This document shows, piece after piece, positions 8,024-17,100 of a stretch of 64,000 bases of DNA. The stretch spans positions 1 through 64,000 of the forward strand of contig CAVAQT010000005.1 of NCBI GenBank assembly GCA_963590855.1. The letters run 5' to 3'. The notes beneath the pieces were generated by a model. That model was given only the letters and a program-made list of their open reading frames with translations, was not told the origin of the DNA and did no database searches. Position numbers and translations under genes: made by a program. Origin of the DNA: Ruminococcus_C sp963590855. GTDB taxonomy: Bacteria > Bacillota > Clostridia > Oscillospirales > Ruminococcaceae. Every line of letters begins with the position of its first letter. Within the stretch, counting starts at the first letter, position 1.

Positions 8024-8700
8024 CGTGCTCTCTCCTTTCGCTTTTCCAGGAACGTGGTGAACTGAAAGCGCTTGTCCATCCAGTCTCCGCAGATACCCAC
8101 GCCCTTTCCCATAGTGAACGCCGCCACGATCGTGCCGATGCCCAGACCGTCCAGATGCCCCAGACAGAAAAAGGTCATCCCTGCCGTCACCGCCAGACAG
8201 ATCACATCAAAGCCGATCTTGATCTTGGGATAGCCTATGCCGGTGATGTCCGAAAGTTCCCGGGGAAACAGGTCGGTGGGGACAATGGGCAGACCGCACC
8301 GATTCGACAGGGCAATGCCGATGCAGATCAGCACATAGCTGACGACAAAGTACAGAATGCGCCAGGGCAGCGCAGTGGGCAGTACCCCGATCCAAAGCTC
8401 GTGGACATCCAGCAGTTCGCCGAACACAAAGCCCACCACAAAACTGAACAGATACGGCGGCACAAAGCGCCGGCGCATTACCATCAGACTCAGCACCAAC
8501 AAGCCCTGGAAGAGATATGTCCATGTGCCGAGAGTCAGCTTGGGAAATACCTCAGAAAAGGCAAAGGGGACGCTGGAGATCGCCGAGATCCCGGCACCGG
8601 AATAGAGCATCAGCACAACGCTGATGCTGTTGATGCACACCGCAAGCACCAGTATCAGTTCGCCGCGAAGTGTGCGTAAATGATTTTCTTTTGTTTCCAT
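8020..8700 (-). CDS. YczE/YitT-like integral membrane protein
   Basis: The 226-aa protein has about five or six hydrophobic helices (for example ELILVLAVCINSISVVLML and YLFSFVVGFVFGELLDV) and the conserved PTDLFPRELS and GYPKIKIGFDV segments of the YczE/YyaS/YitT group. Its function in the family is unknown; YczE of Bacillus affects competence and antibiotic production. It starts after AGGAGG and overlaps the monooxygenase gene. Confidence 0.8.
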   Translation of the reverse strand: METKENHLRTLRGELILVLAVCINSISVVLMLYSGAGISAISSVPFAFSEVFPKLTLGTWTYLFQGLLVLSLMVMRRRFVPPYLFSFVVGFVFGELLDVHELWIGVLPTALPWRILYFVVSYVLICIGIALSNRCGLPIVPTDLFPRELSDITGIGYPKIKIGFDVICLAVTAGMTFFCLGHLDGLGIGTIVAAFTMGKGVGICGDWMDKRFQFTTFLEKRKERAR

Positions 8701-8733
8701 GAAAAAAGACCTCCTGCTTCTTTATCATAAAAA

Positions 8734-8762
8734 AGTATAGCACAGCCGCAAATCAAAATCAA
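8734..8762 (-). promoter_or_regulatory. Promoter of the YczE-like gene
   Basis: Read leftward, TTGATT (8762-8757) and TATACT (8739-8734) are separated by 17 bases. Confidence 0.55.
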
Positions 8763-8863
8763 TTGCTTTTTCTGGTGTAAAAAATGATCAAAAAATGCAG
8801 TCGTGCCGGACGGCGGCTTTCTCCTTTTGGGTCATATAATCTGTCAAAACCGGAAAACAATAC

Positions 8864-8892
8864 TTGCAAAATTTGATAAAATATGCTACAAT
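8864..8892 (+). promoter_or_regulatory. Promoter of the GGDEF gene
   Basis: TTGCAA at 8864-8869 and TACAAT at 8887-8892 are 17 bases apart; the start codon lies 37 bases further on. Confidence 0.6.
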
Positions 8893-8928
8893 AAGGATAA
8901 CACATTTTTCCAAAGGGGAACAACGCCT

Positions 8929-10581
8929 ATGAATCGGCTGCATAAAAAAATTCCGGCGCTGTGTCTGACAGTGCTTATGCTGGCAGTTCTGGCAGTGATG
9001 GCTTTTCTGACAAAGGGCATGCCTGTCACCGAGGATGCCATGCAGTATCTGCCCGGCGAATGGAGCACACAGACTGCCACTGATCCGGAAAACGAACCAT
9101 ACTATGCCGGCACGGACAAAACGGTCTATGCCCTCACCATGTCCCATCCGCTGACAGCGGCCATGAAGGGAAAGGTCATCTCTTTCCGCACCAGTGATTC
9201 CTATGTCGATGCCTATCTGACGGACAGCGACGGCGCACCCACCGCAGATGCCGTACCGTTTTATCATTTCGGCGAACGGCTGAAATGCTGCGATTCTCCG
9301 GGGACATACACCCACTTCATCTCCATCCCGGAAACGAGCGCCGCCTATCTAACCATCCGCGTTGAAACGGTCTATGCCAACAAATTCCTCACGGCATATG
9401 ACACTGCCATCGGCACACAAAACGAACTGGTCTACAACTATCTGAAAAGCGAGCTGCTGCCCGGTGTTTCCAACATCGCCATGCTGATCTTCGGCGTTCT
9501 GCTGATCCTCATCTACTGCGTGGGAAGAGCCAAGCAGATCACCCTTTCAGAAGCCCTCTCGTTGGGCTGTCTGTCCATTGCATTTGCCATCAACCTGAAC
9601 TGTCCGCTATTCTTCAACCAGTATCTCTATCAAAACGCTGTAGTGCAATACTACATCAACTACTTCTCCCTATTTCTGCTGCCGCTGCTGGCGATCCTCT
9701 ACTTCGAGGACATCATCCCGCAGCTGCGCATGCACTGGCTGTTCTACGGCTTTCTCATTCTGGAATCCGTACTGAGTGTGCTGCACTTCACCCGGATCGC
9801 AACCTATACCAATACCATTAAGATATTCACTGCGGCACTGGGCGTTTTGGCGGTGGCATCTATTGTGATGTTTGCCCGGTACTACCGGCAAATGGAAAAG
9901 ATCAACCGGATCGGGATCATGCTCCTGCTCACCTTTGTGTTCGGGAACGTGGTATTCTTCCTGTTCGGCTCTACCATCGGCGACCAGACCTTTATCATCC
10001 GCACAGGATTCCTGCTCTATCTGGCGCTCTCTATCCTGGACGGCATCCGAAAGCTTATGGCAGAAATGAACCGGGAACGGGAAACAAAGCTGCTGCACGA
10101 GCTTGCCTATACCGACAACCTCACCCATCTGGGCAACCGCTATGCACTGGAACGGGATGCCGCACAGTGCCGGCTGGAACAGCTCAGCATCATCTCTATG
10201 GATCTCAATCTGCTGAAATTCACCAACGACAGCTTCGGTCATGCCGGCGGCGATGTGCTCCTACAGAGCGCCGCAAAGTGCATGCTCGCTGTATTCGACA
10301 AGGTCTATCGGGTGGGCGGAGACGAGTTTATTGCCCTGCTGGAGAAAAAGCAGGCGGAGGAACTGCGTGCCATGAACGAGGCGCTCTCGGAGAAAACACA
10401 GGAAATGAACCGAAACCGCAGCGACTACGGCGAATTTGCGGACGAGCCGCGCTTTTCCCTGAGCATTGCCGCCGGATATGCCTCTTATACCGACGGTGAC
10501 ACCAACTATGAACAGATCATGAGCCGCGCAGACGAGGCCATGTATCAGGCAAAAAAGCGGATGCACCAAGCGCGCCGATAA
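8929..10581 (+). CDS. Membrane diguanylate cyclase (7TM-type sensor with GGDEF domain)
   Basis: The start ATG 8929 follows AAAGGGG; a longer frame from 8803 has no ribosome site. The 550-aa protein has an N-terminal anchor (residues 8-28), an extracytoplasmic domain of about 150 residues, then a block of about seven transmembrane helices (about 175-370), like 7TMR-DISM sensors. A GGDEF domain fills the C-terminus with the intact motif VGGDEF and the TDNLTHLGNRYALERD start. It should make cyclic di-GMP from GTP in response to an unknown extracellular signal. No C-terminal EAL domain is present. It is monocistronic, between its own promoter and a strong terminator. Confidence 0.92.
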   Translation: MNRLHKKIPALCLTVLMLAVLAVMAFLTKGMPVTEDAMQYLPGEWSTQTATDPENEPYYAGTDKTVYALTMSHPLTAAMKGKVISFRTSDSYVDAYLTDSDGAPTADAVPFYHFGERLKCCDSPGTYTHFISIPETSAAYLTIRVETVYANKFLTAYDTAIGTQNELVYNYLKSELLPGVSNIAMLIFGVLLILIYCVGRAKQITLSEALSLGCLSIAFAINLNCPLFFNQYLYQNAVVQYYINYFSLFLLPLLAILYFEDIIPQLRMHWLFYGFLILESVLSVLHFTRIATYTNTIKIFTAALGVLAVASIVMFARYYRQMEKINRIGIMLLLTFVFGNVVFFLFGSTIGDQTFIIRTGFLLYLALSILDGIRKLMAEMNRERETKLLHELAYTDNLTHLGNRYALERDAAQCRLEQLSIISMDLNLLKFTNDSFGHAGGDVLLQSAAKCMLAVFDKVYRVGGDEFIALLEKKQAEELRAMNEALSEKTQEMNRNRSDYGEFADEPRFSLSIAAGYASYTDGDTNYEQIMSRADEAMYQAKKRMHQARR

Positions 10582-10587
10582 CGAAAA

Positions 10588-10620
10588 TGAGCGGACTGCC
10601 CTCTCCCGGCAGTCCGCTCA
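10588..10620. terminator. Bidirectional terminator between the convergent GGDEF and GNAT genes
   Basis: A perfect 13-bp stem (TGAGCGGACTGCC and its complement) with a 7-base loop is followed by a T-rich tract. Confidence 0.85.
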
Positions 10621-10651
10621 TTTCTGTTTTCTCATTTTTTCTTTTCGGCTT

Positions 10652-11125
10652 TTATGCGCTGATGCCCGGCGCATCCTTTACCATGACATCATAGCACAAA
10701 AACGTCATTTTTTCCGCAGGCATGCAGTGAAATTCTGCTGCGCGGTACCCCTCTTTCAAATACAGCGGCTTCGCCGGGAGCGAAGCATCCAGCTTTACCT
10801 CCGGATATGCGGCAAACACCAGGCGCTCTGCATACGCAAGCAGTTCGCTGCCATAACCCTTTCGCTGCAGCTCCGGCAGCACAAACAAGCGGCTGACGGT
10901 ATTTTCTTTTACGGTCACTGTCCCCACAATGCCGTCCGCAGCATCCACCCCAAGATAAACTGCGCCCGACCGGATATCGGACAGGATCTCGCCGTCACAA
11001 TGATGCGCCAGAAAGAACTGCACTGCACCCTCCGGATAATACTTCGGATAGATCCGTCCGATGGTCTCTCTTGTCAGTTCGCGGATACACTCCAGATCCT
11101 GCACTGTGGCTTTCCGAATTTGCAT
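10652..11125 (-). CDS. GNAT-family N-acetyltransferase
   Basis: The 157-aa protein has the GNAT fold: MQIRKATVQDLECIREL at the start, a VNRLFVLPELQRKGYGSELLAYAERL acetyl-CoA loop (QRKGYGS, the R/Q-x-x-G-x-G/A signature) and a C-terminal LYLKEGYRAAEFHCMPA segment. Substrate is unknown. It has its own start after GAGGAG and is convergent with the GGDEF gene. Confidence 0.88.
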   Translation of the reverse strand: MQIRKATVQDLECIRELTRETIGRIYPKYYPEGAVQFFLAHHCDGEILSDIRSGAVYLGVDAADGIVGTVTVKENTVSRLFVLPELQRKGYGSELLAYAERLVFAAYPEVKLDASLPAKPLYLKEGYRAAEFHCMPAEKMTFLCYDVMVKDAPGISA

Positions 11126-11156
11126 GATAACTCCTCCTCAAAATCCTCTGATTCTC

Positions 11157-11185
11157 TTGCTTTTTTCTCAAAAATGTGCTATACT
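11157..11185 (+). promoter_or_regulatory. Promoter of the SDR gene
   Basis: TTGCTT (11157-11162) and TATACT (11180-11185) are spaced by 17 bases. Confidence 0.65.
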
Positions 11186-11254
11186 GGAATCGTCAAACAA
11201 AACACGCGTGCCAGAAGCAGTCTCTTGCTTCTGATTCCAGAAAGGAAGTTTACG

Positions 11255-12055
11255 ATGGGCCTTTTCACAAACAAAACCGCAATTATCACCGGCGCCGGCA
11301 GAGCTGTCCTCAGTGACGGCAGATGCGGCTCTATCGGCTATGGCATCGCCACCGCCTACGCCAAAGAAGGCGCAAACCTGGTCATCACCGGCCGCAACGT
11401 GCAAAAACTGGACGCTGCCAAGGAAGAACTGGAACGGCTCTATGGCATCCGCGTTCTGACGGTACAGGCAGATGTCAATGCCGGTGCTGACAACGCCGCT
11501 GTAGTGGAAAATGTAGTCAAGCAGGCAGTGGACACCTTTGGGGATATCCACGTTCTCATCAACAACGCCCAGGCATCTGCCTCCGGCGTCACGCTGGCAG
11601 ACCACACCACCGAGCAGTTTGACCTGGCGATCTATTCCGGTCTGTACGCTACCTTCCACTACATGAAGGCATGCTATCCCTATCTGAAAAAGACCCAGGG
11701 CTCTGTCATCAACTTTGCCTCCGGCGCAGGGCTGTTCGGCAACTTTGGACAGTGCGCCTATGCCGCAGCCAAAGAAGGCATCCGCGGTCTGACTCGTGTC
11801 GCTGCCACCGAATGGGGCAAGGACAACATCAATGTCAATATCGTTTGCCCGCTGGCATGGACAGCACAGCTGGAAAACTTCCAGAAGGCATATCCGGACG
11901 CTTTTGAGAAAAACGTCAAGATGCCGCCGATCGGTCACCTGGGTGACGCCGAACTGGAGATCGGCAGAGTTTGCGTACAGCTGGCTTCTCCGGACTTTAA
12001 GTTTATGACCGGCGAGACCATCACCCTGGAGGGCGGTCTGGGACAGCGCCCGTAA
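11255..12055 (+). CDS. Short-chain dehydrogenase/reductase
   Basis: The 266-aa NAD(P)-dependent oxidoreductase starts at ATG 11255 after AAAGGAAG. The cofactor loop is TGAGRAVLSDGRCGSIGYGIA, longer than the classical TGxxxGIG and similar to the SIxxGIA motif of FabI-type SDRs. The catalytic set is classical, with NNAQ, a serine in INFASGAG and YAAAK (Tyr-x3-Lys). The C-terminus TGETITLEGGLGQRP is also classical. The substrate is unknown. It stands alone between a promoter and a terminator. Confidence 0.88.
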   Translation: MGLFTNKTAIITGAGRAVLSDGRCGSIGYGIATAYAKEGANLVITGRNVQKLDAAKEELERLYGIRVLTVQADVNAGADNAAVVENVVKQAVDTFGDIHVLINNAQASASGVTLADHTTEQFDLAIYSGLYATFHYMKACYPYLKKTQGSVINFASGAGLFGNFGQCAYAAAKEGIRGLTRVAATEWGKDNINVNIVCPLAWTAQLENFQKAYPDAFEKNVKMPPIGHLGDAELEIGRVCVQLASPDFKFMTGETITLEGGLGQRP

Positions 12056-12082
12056 ACACGCACACAAAAGAACATCTTTTCG

Positions 12083-12118
12083 GCAGAGATACCCTCAAAG
12101 CGGTGTCTCTGCTTTTTT
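12083..12118 (+). terminator. Terminator of the SDR gene
   Basis: An 11-bp stem (GCAGAGATACC with GGTGTCTCTGC, one G-T pair) is followed by six T residues. Confidence 0.85.
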
Positions 12119-12127
12119 GTACACGCT

Positions 12128-12766
12128 CTAGCGCTTTTTGAACACCAGCCCCATGGAAAAGCCGTGGGATTCTGTGCTGTTATAGGTGATGTGCGAATTT
12201 TGGATGCGTGCCTGTGCCTCCCGGAGATTGCTCAGGTGCAGCAGGATCTCCGCTGTATTCCTCGCGTCCGCCAGTGCGCCGTGTTCTGTTCCCTCAAAAT
12301 AGATCTGCATCGACCCCAGTGCACTGGTGAGATTCATGGGACGGCGAAATCCATACACCCGCTGATGGATACGCTGCAGATCCACCCAGTGGGCATAGAA
12401 CATCTCGTCCAGTGTCTCTTCCTTCAGCGCTGCCTCGTGAAGCAGCACAGACTGATCGGAATTGCTCCAGGTATAAAACCGGCTTTTTTCCGTGTTCCCG
12501 ATCCACCCCGTAAACTGTGCAACCGCTTCTGCATACCCCGGTGCATGCGCCACAGTCTTTTCCGTAATGCCGGTGATCCGCGTGATGTGCGGCGGAATGC
12601 CGCTGTACTGTGGTTTGACATAGGTCTGAAACTCATCTGTTATCACATTGTTTGCATCCAGCTTGACTGCACCGATCTCTAAGATCTCACTGCTTGCCAC
12701 CGCCTGCAGATCCGGATCTCGGACTGGCGTAAATTCCAGATCCAGGACGATCTTATTTCCGTACAT
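12128..12766 (-). CDS. DEDDh 3'-5' exonuclease family protein
   Basis: The 212-aa protein starts at ATG 12766 after AAGGGGAAG; the ORF extends 8 codons upstream without support. It has exonuclease motifs ExoI (VLDLEFT, acidic D and E), ExoII around the TWSNSDQS region and ExoIII (HGALADARNTAEIL, His and Asp five apart). The layout matches KapD/ERI-1-like and inhibitor-of-KinA pathway exonucleases, which trim RNA or DNA 3' ends. The substrate is not known. Confidence 0.85.
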   Translation of the reverse strand: MYGNKIVLDLEFTPVRDPDLQAVASSEILEIGAVKLDANNVITDEFQTYVKPQYSGIPPHITRITGITEKTVAHAPGYAEAVAQFTGWIGNTEKSRFYTWSNSDQSVLLHEAALKEETLDEMFYAHWVDLQRIHQRVYGFRRPMNLTSALGSMQIYFEGTEHGALADARNTAEILLHLSNLREAQARIQNSHITYNSTESHGFSMGLVFKKR

Positions 12767-12802
12767 GTAAACTTCCCCTTTTTTCACCAATTGGATAGTG
12801 TC

Positions 12803-12831
12803 ATTATAGCACAGCCGTTTTGAAATTGCAA
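12803..12831 (-). promoter_or_regulatory. Promoter of the exonuclease gene
   Basis: Read leftward, TTGCAA (12831-12826) and a perfect TATAAT (12808-12803) are 17 bases apart. Confidence 0.7.
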
Positions 12832-12863
12832 TTCATTTCGACATAATTTGAGCATATTTTGCA

Positions 12864-12899
12864 AAAATCGGGTACAAACCTAAATTTGTACCCGATTTT
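12864..12899 (-). terminator. Terminator of the pspA operon
   Basis: A perfect 15-bp stem (AAAATCGGGTACAAA and its complement) surrounds a 6-base loop, with a T-rich tail on the minus strand. It could also act on the plus strand. The stretch 12900-13012 holds nothing else recognisable. Confidence 0.8.
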
Positions 12900-13012
12900 C
12901 TAATTGCAATATTATTTTTCACTGTTTTTTGGCTGCAAAAGCTACCAAAATAAACATTTTAAGATGGAATCCGCATCCATTTTGTGAGGAAATATCTGGT
13001 TATTCTTATGCG

Positions 13013-13171
13013 TTATACCAGTCCGCATTCATCATAATCCTTCCACTTTTCCCGGCTGACATGCCGGCGGTGTGTGGAAAGTGCATAGACGATGCCTGCC
13101 ACGCCTACAGCAATGGCAGCCAGTACCACGATCAATCCGCAAAGGGATGACTTTTCCTCTCTTTTTGCCAT
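13013..13171 (-). CDS. 52-residue single-span membrane protein coupled to pspA
   Basis: This short gene reads MAKREEKSSLCGLIVVLAAI, then AVGVAGIVYALSTHRRHVSR and EKWKDYDECGLV. It has a basic N-terminus, one hydrophobic helix (about residues 10-31) and a charged cytoplasmic tail. The ATG lies two bases after the pspA stop (TGATTATG), so it is translated by coupling. A strong terminator follows. No family is recognised. Its position suggests a membrane partner or anchor for the PspA-like protein, as PspB/PspC or LiaI serve elsewhere; this is inference. Confidence 0.75.
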   Translation of the reverse strand: MAKREEKSSLCGLIVVLAAIAVGVAGIVYALSTHRRHVSREKWKDYDECGLV

Positions 13172-13173
13172 AA

Positions 13174-13878
13174 TCAGACCGCACTCCCTTCTGTTTCCGC
13201 TGCTGCGTCAGTCTGACCCATTTCAGCCATCAGGCGCTGCAATTCTGCATCCACATCGGCATCGTGCTGAAGCTGTTCAAAGGTTTTCTCGTCCGAAGCA
13301 CCCACAGCGCCGGACATTTCGGTAAACGCCTGTGCTTCTGCCTCCTGCCGTGTCACCTTTTCTTCCATCCGATTGAACTTATCCAGGGCACTGGAGGAAT
13401 CCAGACCGCCCACAGACTGTGCCAGGCTCTTCTGGGTCTTTGCCATCTGCGAACGGGCTACCAGCATTGCCTGGCGGCTCTTCGCCTCTTCCAGCTTGGC
13501 TTTCAGCGCTTCTACCTGCTCTCTGACCTGTGCGGTCTGGGCAGAGATCTGCTCATACATCTGCTGATACTGCTTGACGCTTTCGTCCGCCTTTACCTTG
13601 TTGGACAGTGCCTTTTTCGCCAGATCCACTTCTCCGGCATTCAGCGCAGACTTGGCTTTCATTTCCCAATCCGCAGATGTCTTTACGGCATCGTCATACT
13701 GGCGCTTTGCGATACGCTCGCTTGCCATCGCCTTGCCCAGTGCCTGTGTTGCCTGGCTGACTTCCTTTTGCAGATCCAGAATGATCTGCTTCACCATCTT
13801 CTCCGGGTCTTCTGCCCGGTCGATCATATCGTTAATATTTGCCTTAAATACATCGCCAATTCTTGAAAAAATGCCCAT
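13174..13878 (-). CDS. pspA: PspA/IM30 (Vipp1-like) membrane-stress protein
   Basis: The 234-aa protein starts at ATG 13878 after GGAGGAA; the in-frame extension to 13995 crosses the promoter and is rejected. The N-terminus MGIFSRIGDVFKANINDMIDRAEDPEKMVKQ is the canonical PspA/IM30 amphipathic start, followed by long coiled-coil helices (about 30-190). The family binds stressed or curved membranes as ESCRT-III-like polymers and protects against proton leakage. The C-terminal tail is acidic and Ala-rich. It is the first gene of a two-gene unit with the small membrane protein. Confidence 0.93.
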   Translation of the reverse strand: MGIFSRIGDVFKANINDMIDRAEDPEKMVKQIILDLQKEVSQATQALGKAMASERIAKRQYDDAVKTSADWEMKAKSALNAGEVDLAKKALSNKVKADESVKQYQQMYEQISAQTAQVREQVEALKAKLEEAKSRQAMLVARSQMAKTQKSLAQSVGGLDSSSALDKFNRMEEKVTRQEAEAQAFTEMSGAVGASDEKTFEQLQHDADVDAELQRLMAEMGQTDAAAETEGSAV

Positions 13879-13947
13879 ATCGTTCCTCCATGCTCTCAGA
13901 GCCAATTCTATACCGTCCTGCGGTACTATGTCAATTGTGTTGTTCTT

Positions 13948-13976
13948 ATTATATCGTACTTTCCGCGGTTTGTCAA
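13948..13976 (-). promoter_or_regulatory. pspA operon promoter
   Basis: Read leftward, consensus TTGACA (13976-13971) and TATAAT (13953-13948) are exactly 17 bases apart. Confidence 0.8.
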
Positions 13977-14106
13977 GAGAAATCTTACAATTCATTTACA
14001 AAGTGGCTCGTCATTCCGGCATTTTGCCTAAAATTTCAGAACGAACAGACAGGGGCATTCGCGCATTTTCCGGAAATTCTGAAAAAATCCTACAAAACGC
14101 TTACAA

Positions 14107-14135
14107 AACGCAGCAGCGGCAGACACTGCTGCGTT
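14107..14135 (-). terminator. Terminator of the surface adhesin gene
   Basis: A perfect 10-bp stem (AACGCAGCAG and complement, 9-base loop) is followed by a short T run on the minus strand, 45 bases after the adhesin stop. Confidence 0.6.
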
Positions 14136-14179
14136 CGCCGTGCCTGCCGCTGAGAATCATGCGTTTGTTTTAAAAGGGG

Positions 14180-17100
14180 TTACTTCCGTTTTTTCCGGCT
14201 TGCCCACAGGAGCATTACCGCAGCGCCTGCGGCAATGCAAACGGCATAGCCCTTATCCCCGGTTTTCGGAGAACCGGATACCCGGGAAGTATAGCTGCCG
14301 GAGCTGTTGTTTCTGCGGGAAGTAGTCGCAGCCGTTGTAGTGGCTGTTGTCGTTGTAGTAGTCGTTCCCGACGTAGTGGAAGAACCGGAGCCAGAGGTCG
14401 TCGTGGTAGTCGTCGAACCGGAAGTGGTCGTTGTACCGGACGGTGTGTGGCTGCCGTTATTCTCCGTGGTGTTCCGCGGTGTTGTCGTTGTGCCGGAAGT
14501 GGTTGTGGTTGTTTCAGTACCGGAAGTTGTCGTTCCGGATGTGGTCGTTGTGGTGGTCATCGTCGGCCCTGCGGAGGACGCAGTGGTCGCGGTAGTCATT
14601 GTCGTGGTAGTTGTCGTCGTGCCGGATGGTGTGTGGCTGCCGTTGTTCTCCGTGGTATTCCGCGGCGTTGTGGTAGTCGCAGAAGTCGTGGTTGCAGCAG
14701 TCGTGGTTGTGGTGGTGGTCACAGTCGTCTCCGACGTTGTGGTTGTCGTTTCCGTTGTCACGGATGTGGTCGGCGTTGTGGTCACCGTTGTTGCAGTAGT
14801 CGGCACAGTTGTATTGCTGGTGGTAGTTGCTGTGGTGGTCGTCGTTGTTGTCGTGGTAGTTTCCGTAGTCGTCGTTTCGGTCGTAGTTGTGGTTCCTTCG
14901 GTGGTCGTCGTTGTAGTCTCTTCTGTGGTTGTAGTGGTCTCTTCGGTCGTGGTGGTGTCTGTGGTGTCAGAGGTCTCCTCCGTGGTCGTGGTGGTTTCCT
15001 CGGTCGTCGTGGTGGTCTCTTCGGTGGTAGTCGTCGTTTCTTCAGTTGTGGTCGTTGTTGTCGTTTCTGTAGTGGTTGTCGTAGTTGTGGTGGTAGTCGT
15101 TGTGGTAGTCGTTGTCTCTGTGGTTGTTGCGGTTGTCAGCGTGGTGGGAGTCGTCGTCGTGCCTGCTGTAGTCACCGTGGTTGTAGTAGAAGCCGTAGTG
15201 GCTGCGGTAGTCGAAGAGGTGGTTGTAGTGGTTGTAGTGGTGGTTGTGGTTTCCGTTGCAGACGGCGTAGTCGGACCGGCAGAAGAGAGTGTGGTAGCGG
15301 ATGTGGTATTACTTGTGGTTGTGGTTTCTTCTGTTGTTGAGGTGGTAGTAGTTGTTGTGGCTTCTTCTGTTGTTGAGGTGGTAGTAGTTGTTGTGGCTTC
15401 TTCTGTCGTCGTGGTGGTTTCCGTGGTTGTGGTCGTCGTTTCTGTAGTGGTTGTAGTGGTTTCTTCAGTCGTGGTGGTGTCTGTGGTGTCAGAAGTCTCC
15501 TCCGTGGTCGTGGTGGTTTCCTCGGTCGTCGTTGTGGTCTCTTCGGTGGTAGTAGTTGTTTCTTCGGTTGTGGTTGTTGTAGTTTCTGCCTTTTCGTTGG
15601 GTACCCGAACGCAAACCGTATCGCCGTCAATCACCTTGAGGTTTGCCGATGCGGTATCATCAATGTCCATATAATACCGAATTGCCTGAATTTTTGCATT
15701 CCAGTAGGTGACCTTCATTCTGCCGCCATCACCGAATGTGATGTTATTTCCGGTAAAGGTGTTCATTCCCTCAGCAATATCCTTCTGCACTGCCACAGCA
15801 TCGCCAGTAGGCTTGAACTGGATTCCGCCGGCGTTCCATTGAATATCGCTGGCATCTACTTCTATTTTGGTAATGGGCTCATTACTGTACTCATCACCGA
15901 AATATTCTTCCGCATCGCTTGCCGGAGCAATCGACTCTACATAGGACGGTTTGCCCACAGTGATGGTATAGTCGCTGTTGACAACAAAGTACATCTTCTG
16001 TCCCACCAGTGTATCCTTATAGCCTTCCGGCGCTTTGGTTTCCACGATGTAATACATGCCCGGTTCCAGATAGCCGTCCACCAGCTTCTCGCCGTTCCAG
16101 TCGCAGATCTTTGTGTCATTTGATGCACGGTACAGTGCCAGTTCTGCGCTTTCGTCCAGGATCACATCGTCGCTCTCGCTGTCCACCTTTTGCAGAGTCA
16201 CCTTTGCACCGGTGATGCGAACGTCGATCATGGTGACAATAGTATCTGTGCTGACAGTTGCCTTGCTCCAATCTGGTTTGCCGTTCACCTCTGCCTCGGT
16301 GGTGTGCAAGGTGTATACGCCTTCTTCTTTGGTCACATAGAAATAAATGGGGTTTGCCAGCTCGTATTCCGCAGAAGGTGCTGCTGTCTCCTCCAGAACA
16401 TAGTAGGGATTCTGATCGGCATCGGCAACCTGGATGTCTGTCAGATCATCCTGACCGATGCTCAGCGTCTGATCTGCCTGTGTGCCGTTGAATCCAGCAA
16501 CCGGCGTTTCCGTGTCGTTCTGAATTTTTTTCAGCGAAAGCGTTGCACCCTCCAGCAAAGAGCCCTCATCATCTTTCTTCTGAATGGTTAGTCCCTGCTG
16601 GTTCACAATCGCCGGAACAGCATCAGAGTCTGCCGGCCCAACGGGGGGCTGCTGCGACGGTGCCTTAAGCAGCGGATAAATGGTCATGTTTTCCGTATCA
16701 ATACGCATGCCGTCCGTCGCCAGGGTCGTATCATCAAAACGCTCGTCAGTGGAGATGACAGTTTCGTTCAGTTTCCAGTCATCACCGTTCTTTTTCAGGG
16801 TATAGGCGGGCTCGACATTACCGGATTTACATGTAAATTTCTTTTCCACGATCTCACCGTCGTCAGAAACACTATAGTTCATCATAACGGTATACTCTTT
16901 TTTCGCGCTGTCGTCCGGCTTCTTGCCGTCAGTGCTCATGGGATACATGGTGATGGTTACGATTGTGGGGACAACCACATCTGTTGTTTCCAACCGCCCA
17001 TATGTTTCCATGTAATCGAAATAATACCGCACATCGGATTTCTGATAGCCGCTGGGCGCAGCACTTTCCGCAATATAATAGCTCTTGGAAACTGTGCCTT

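Noticed and set aside
14307..15674. Long plus-strand frame coding for an almost pure Val/Ser protein
   Set aside because: It is the antisense image of the Thr/Glu codons of the adhesin stalk. It has no ribosome site and an impossible composition.
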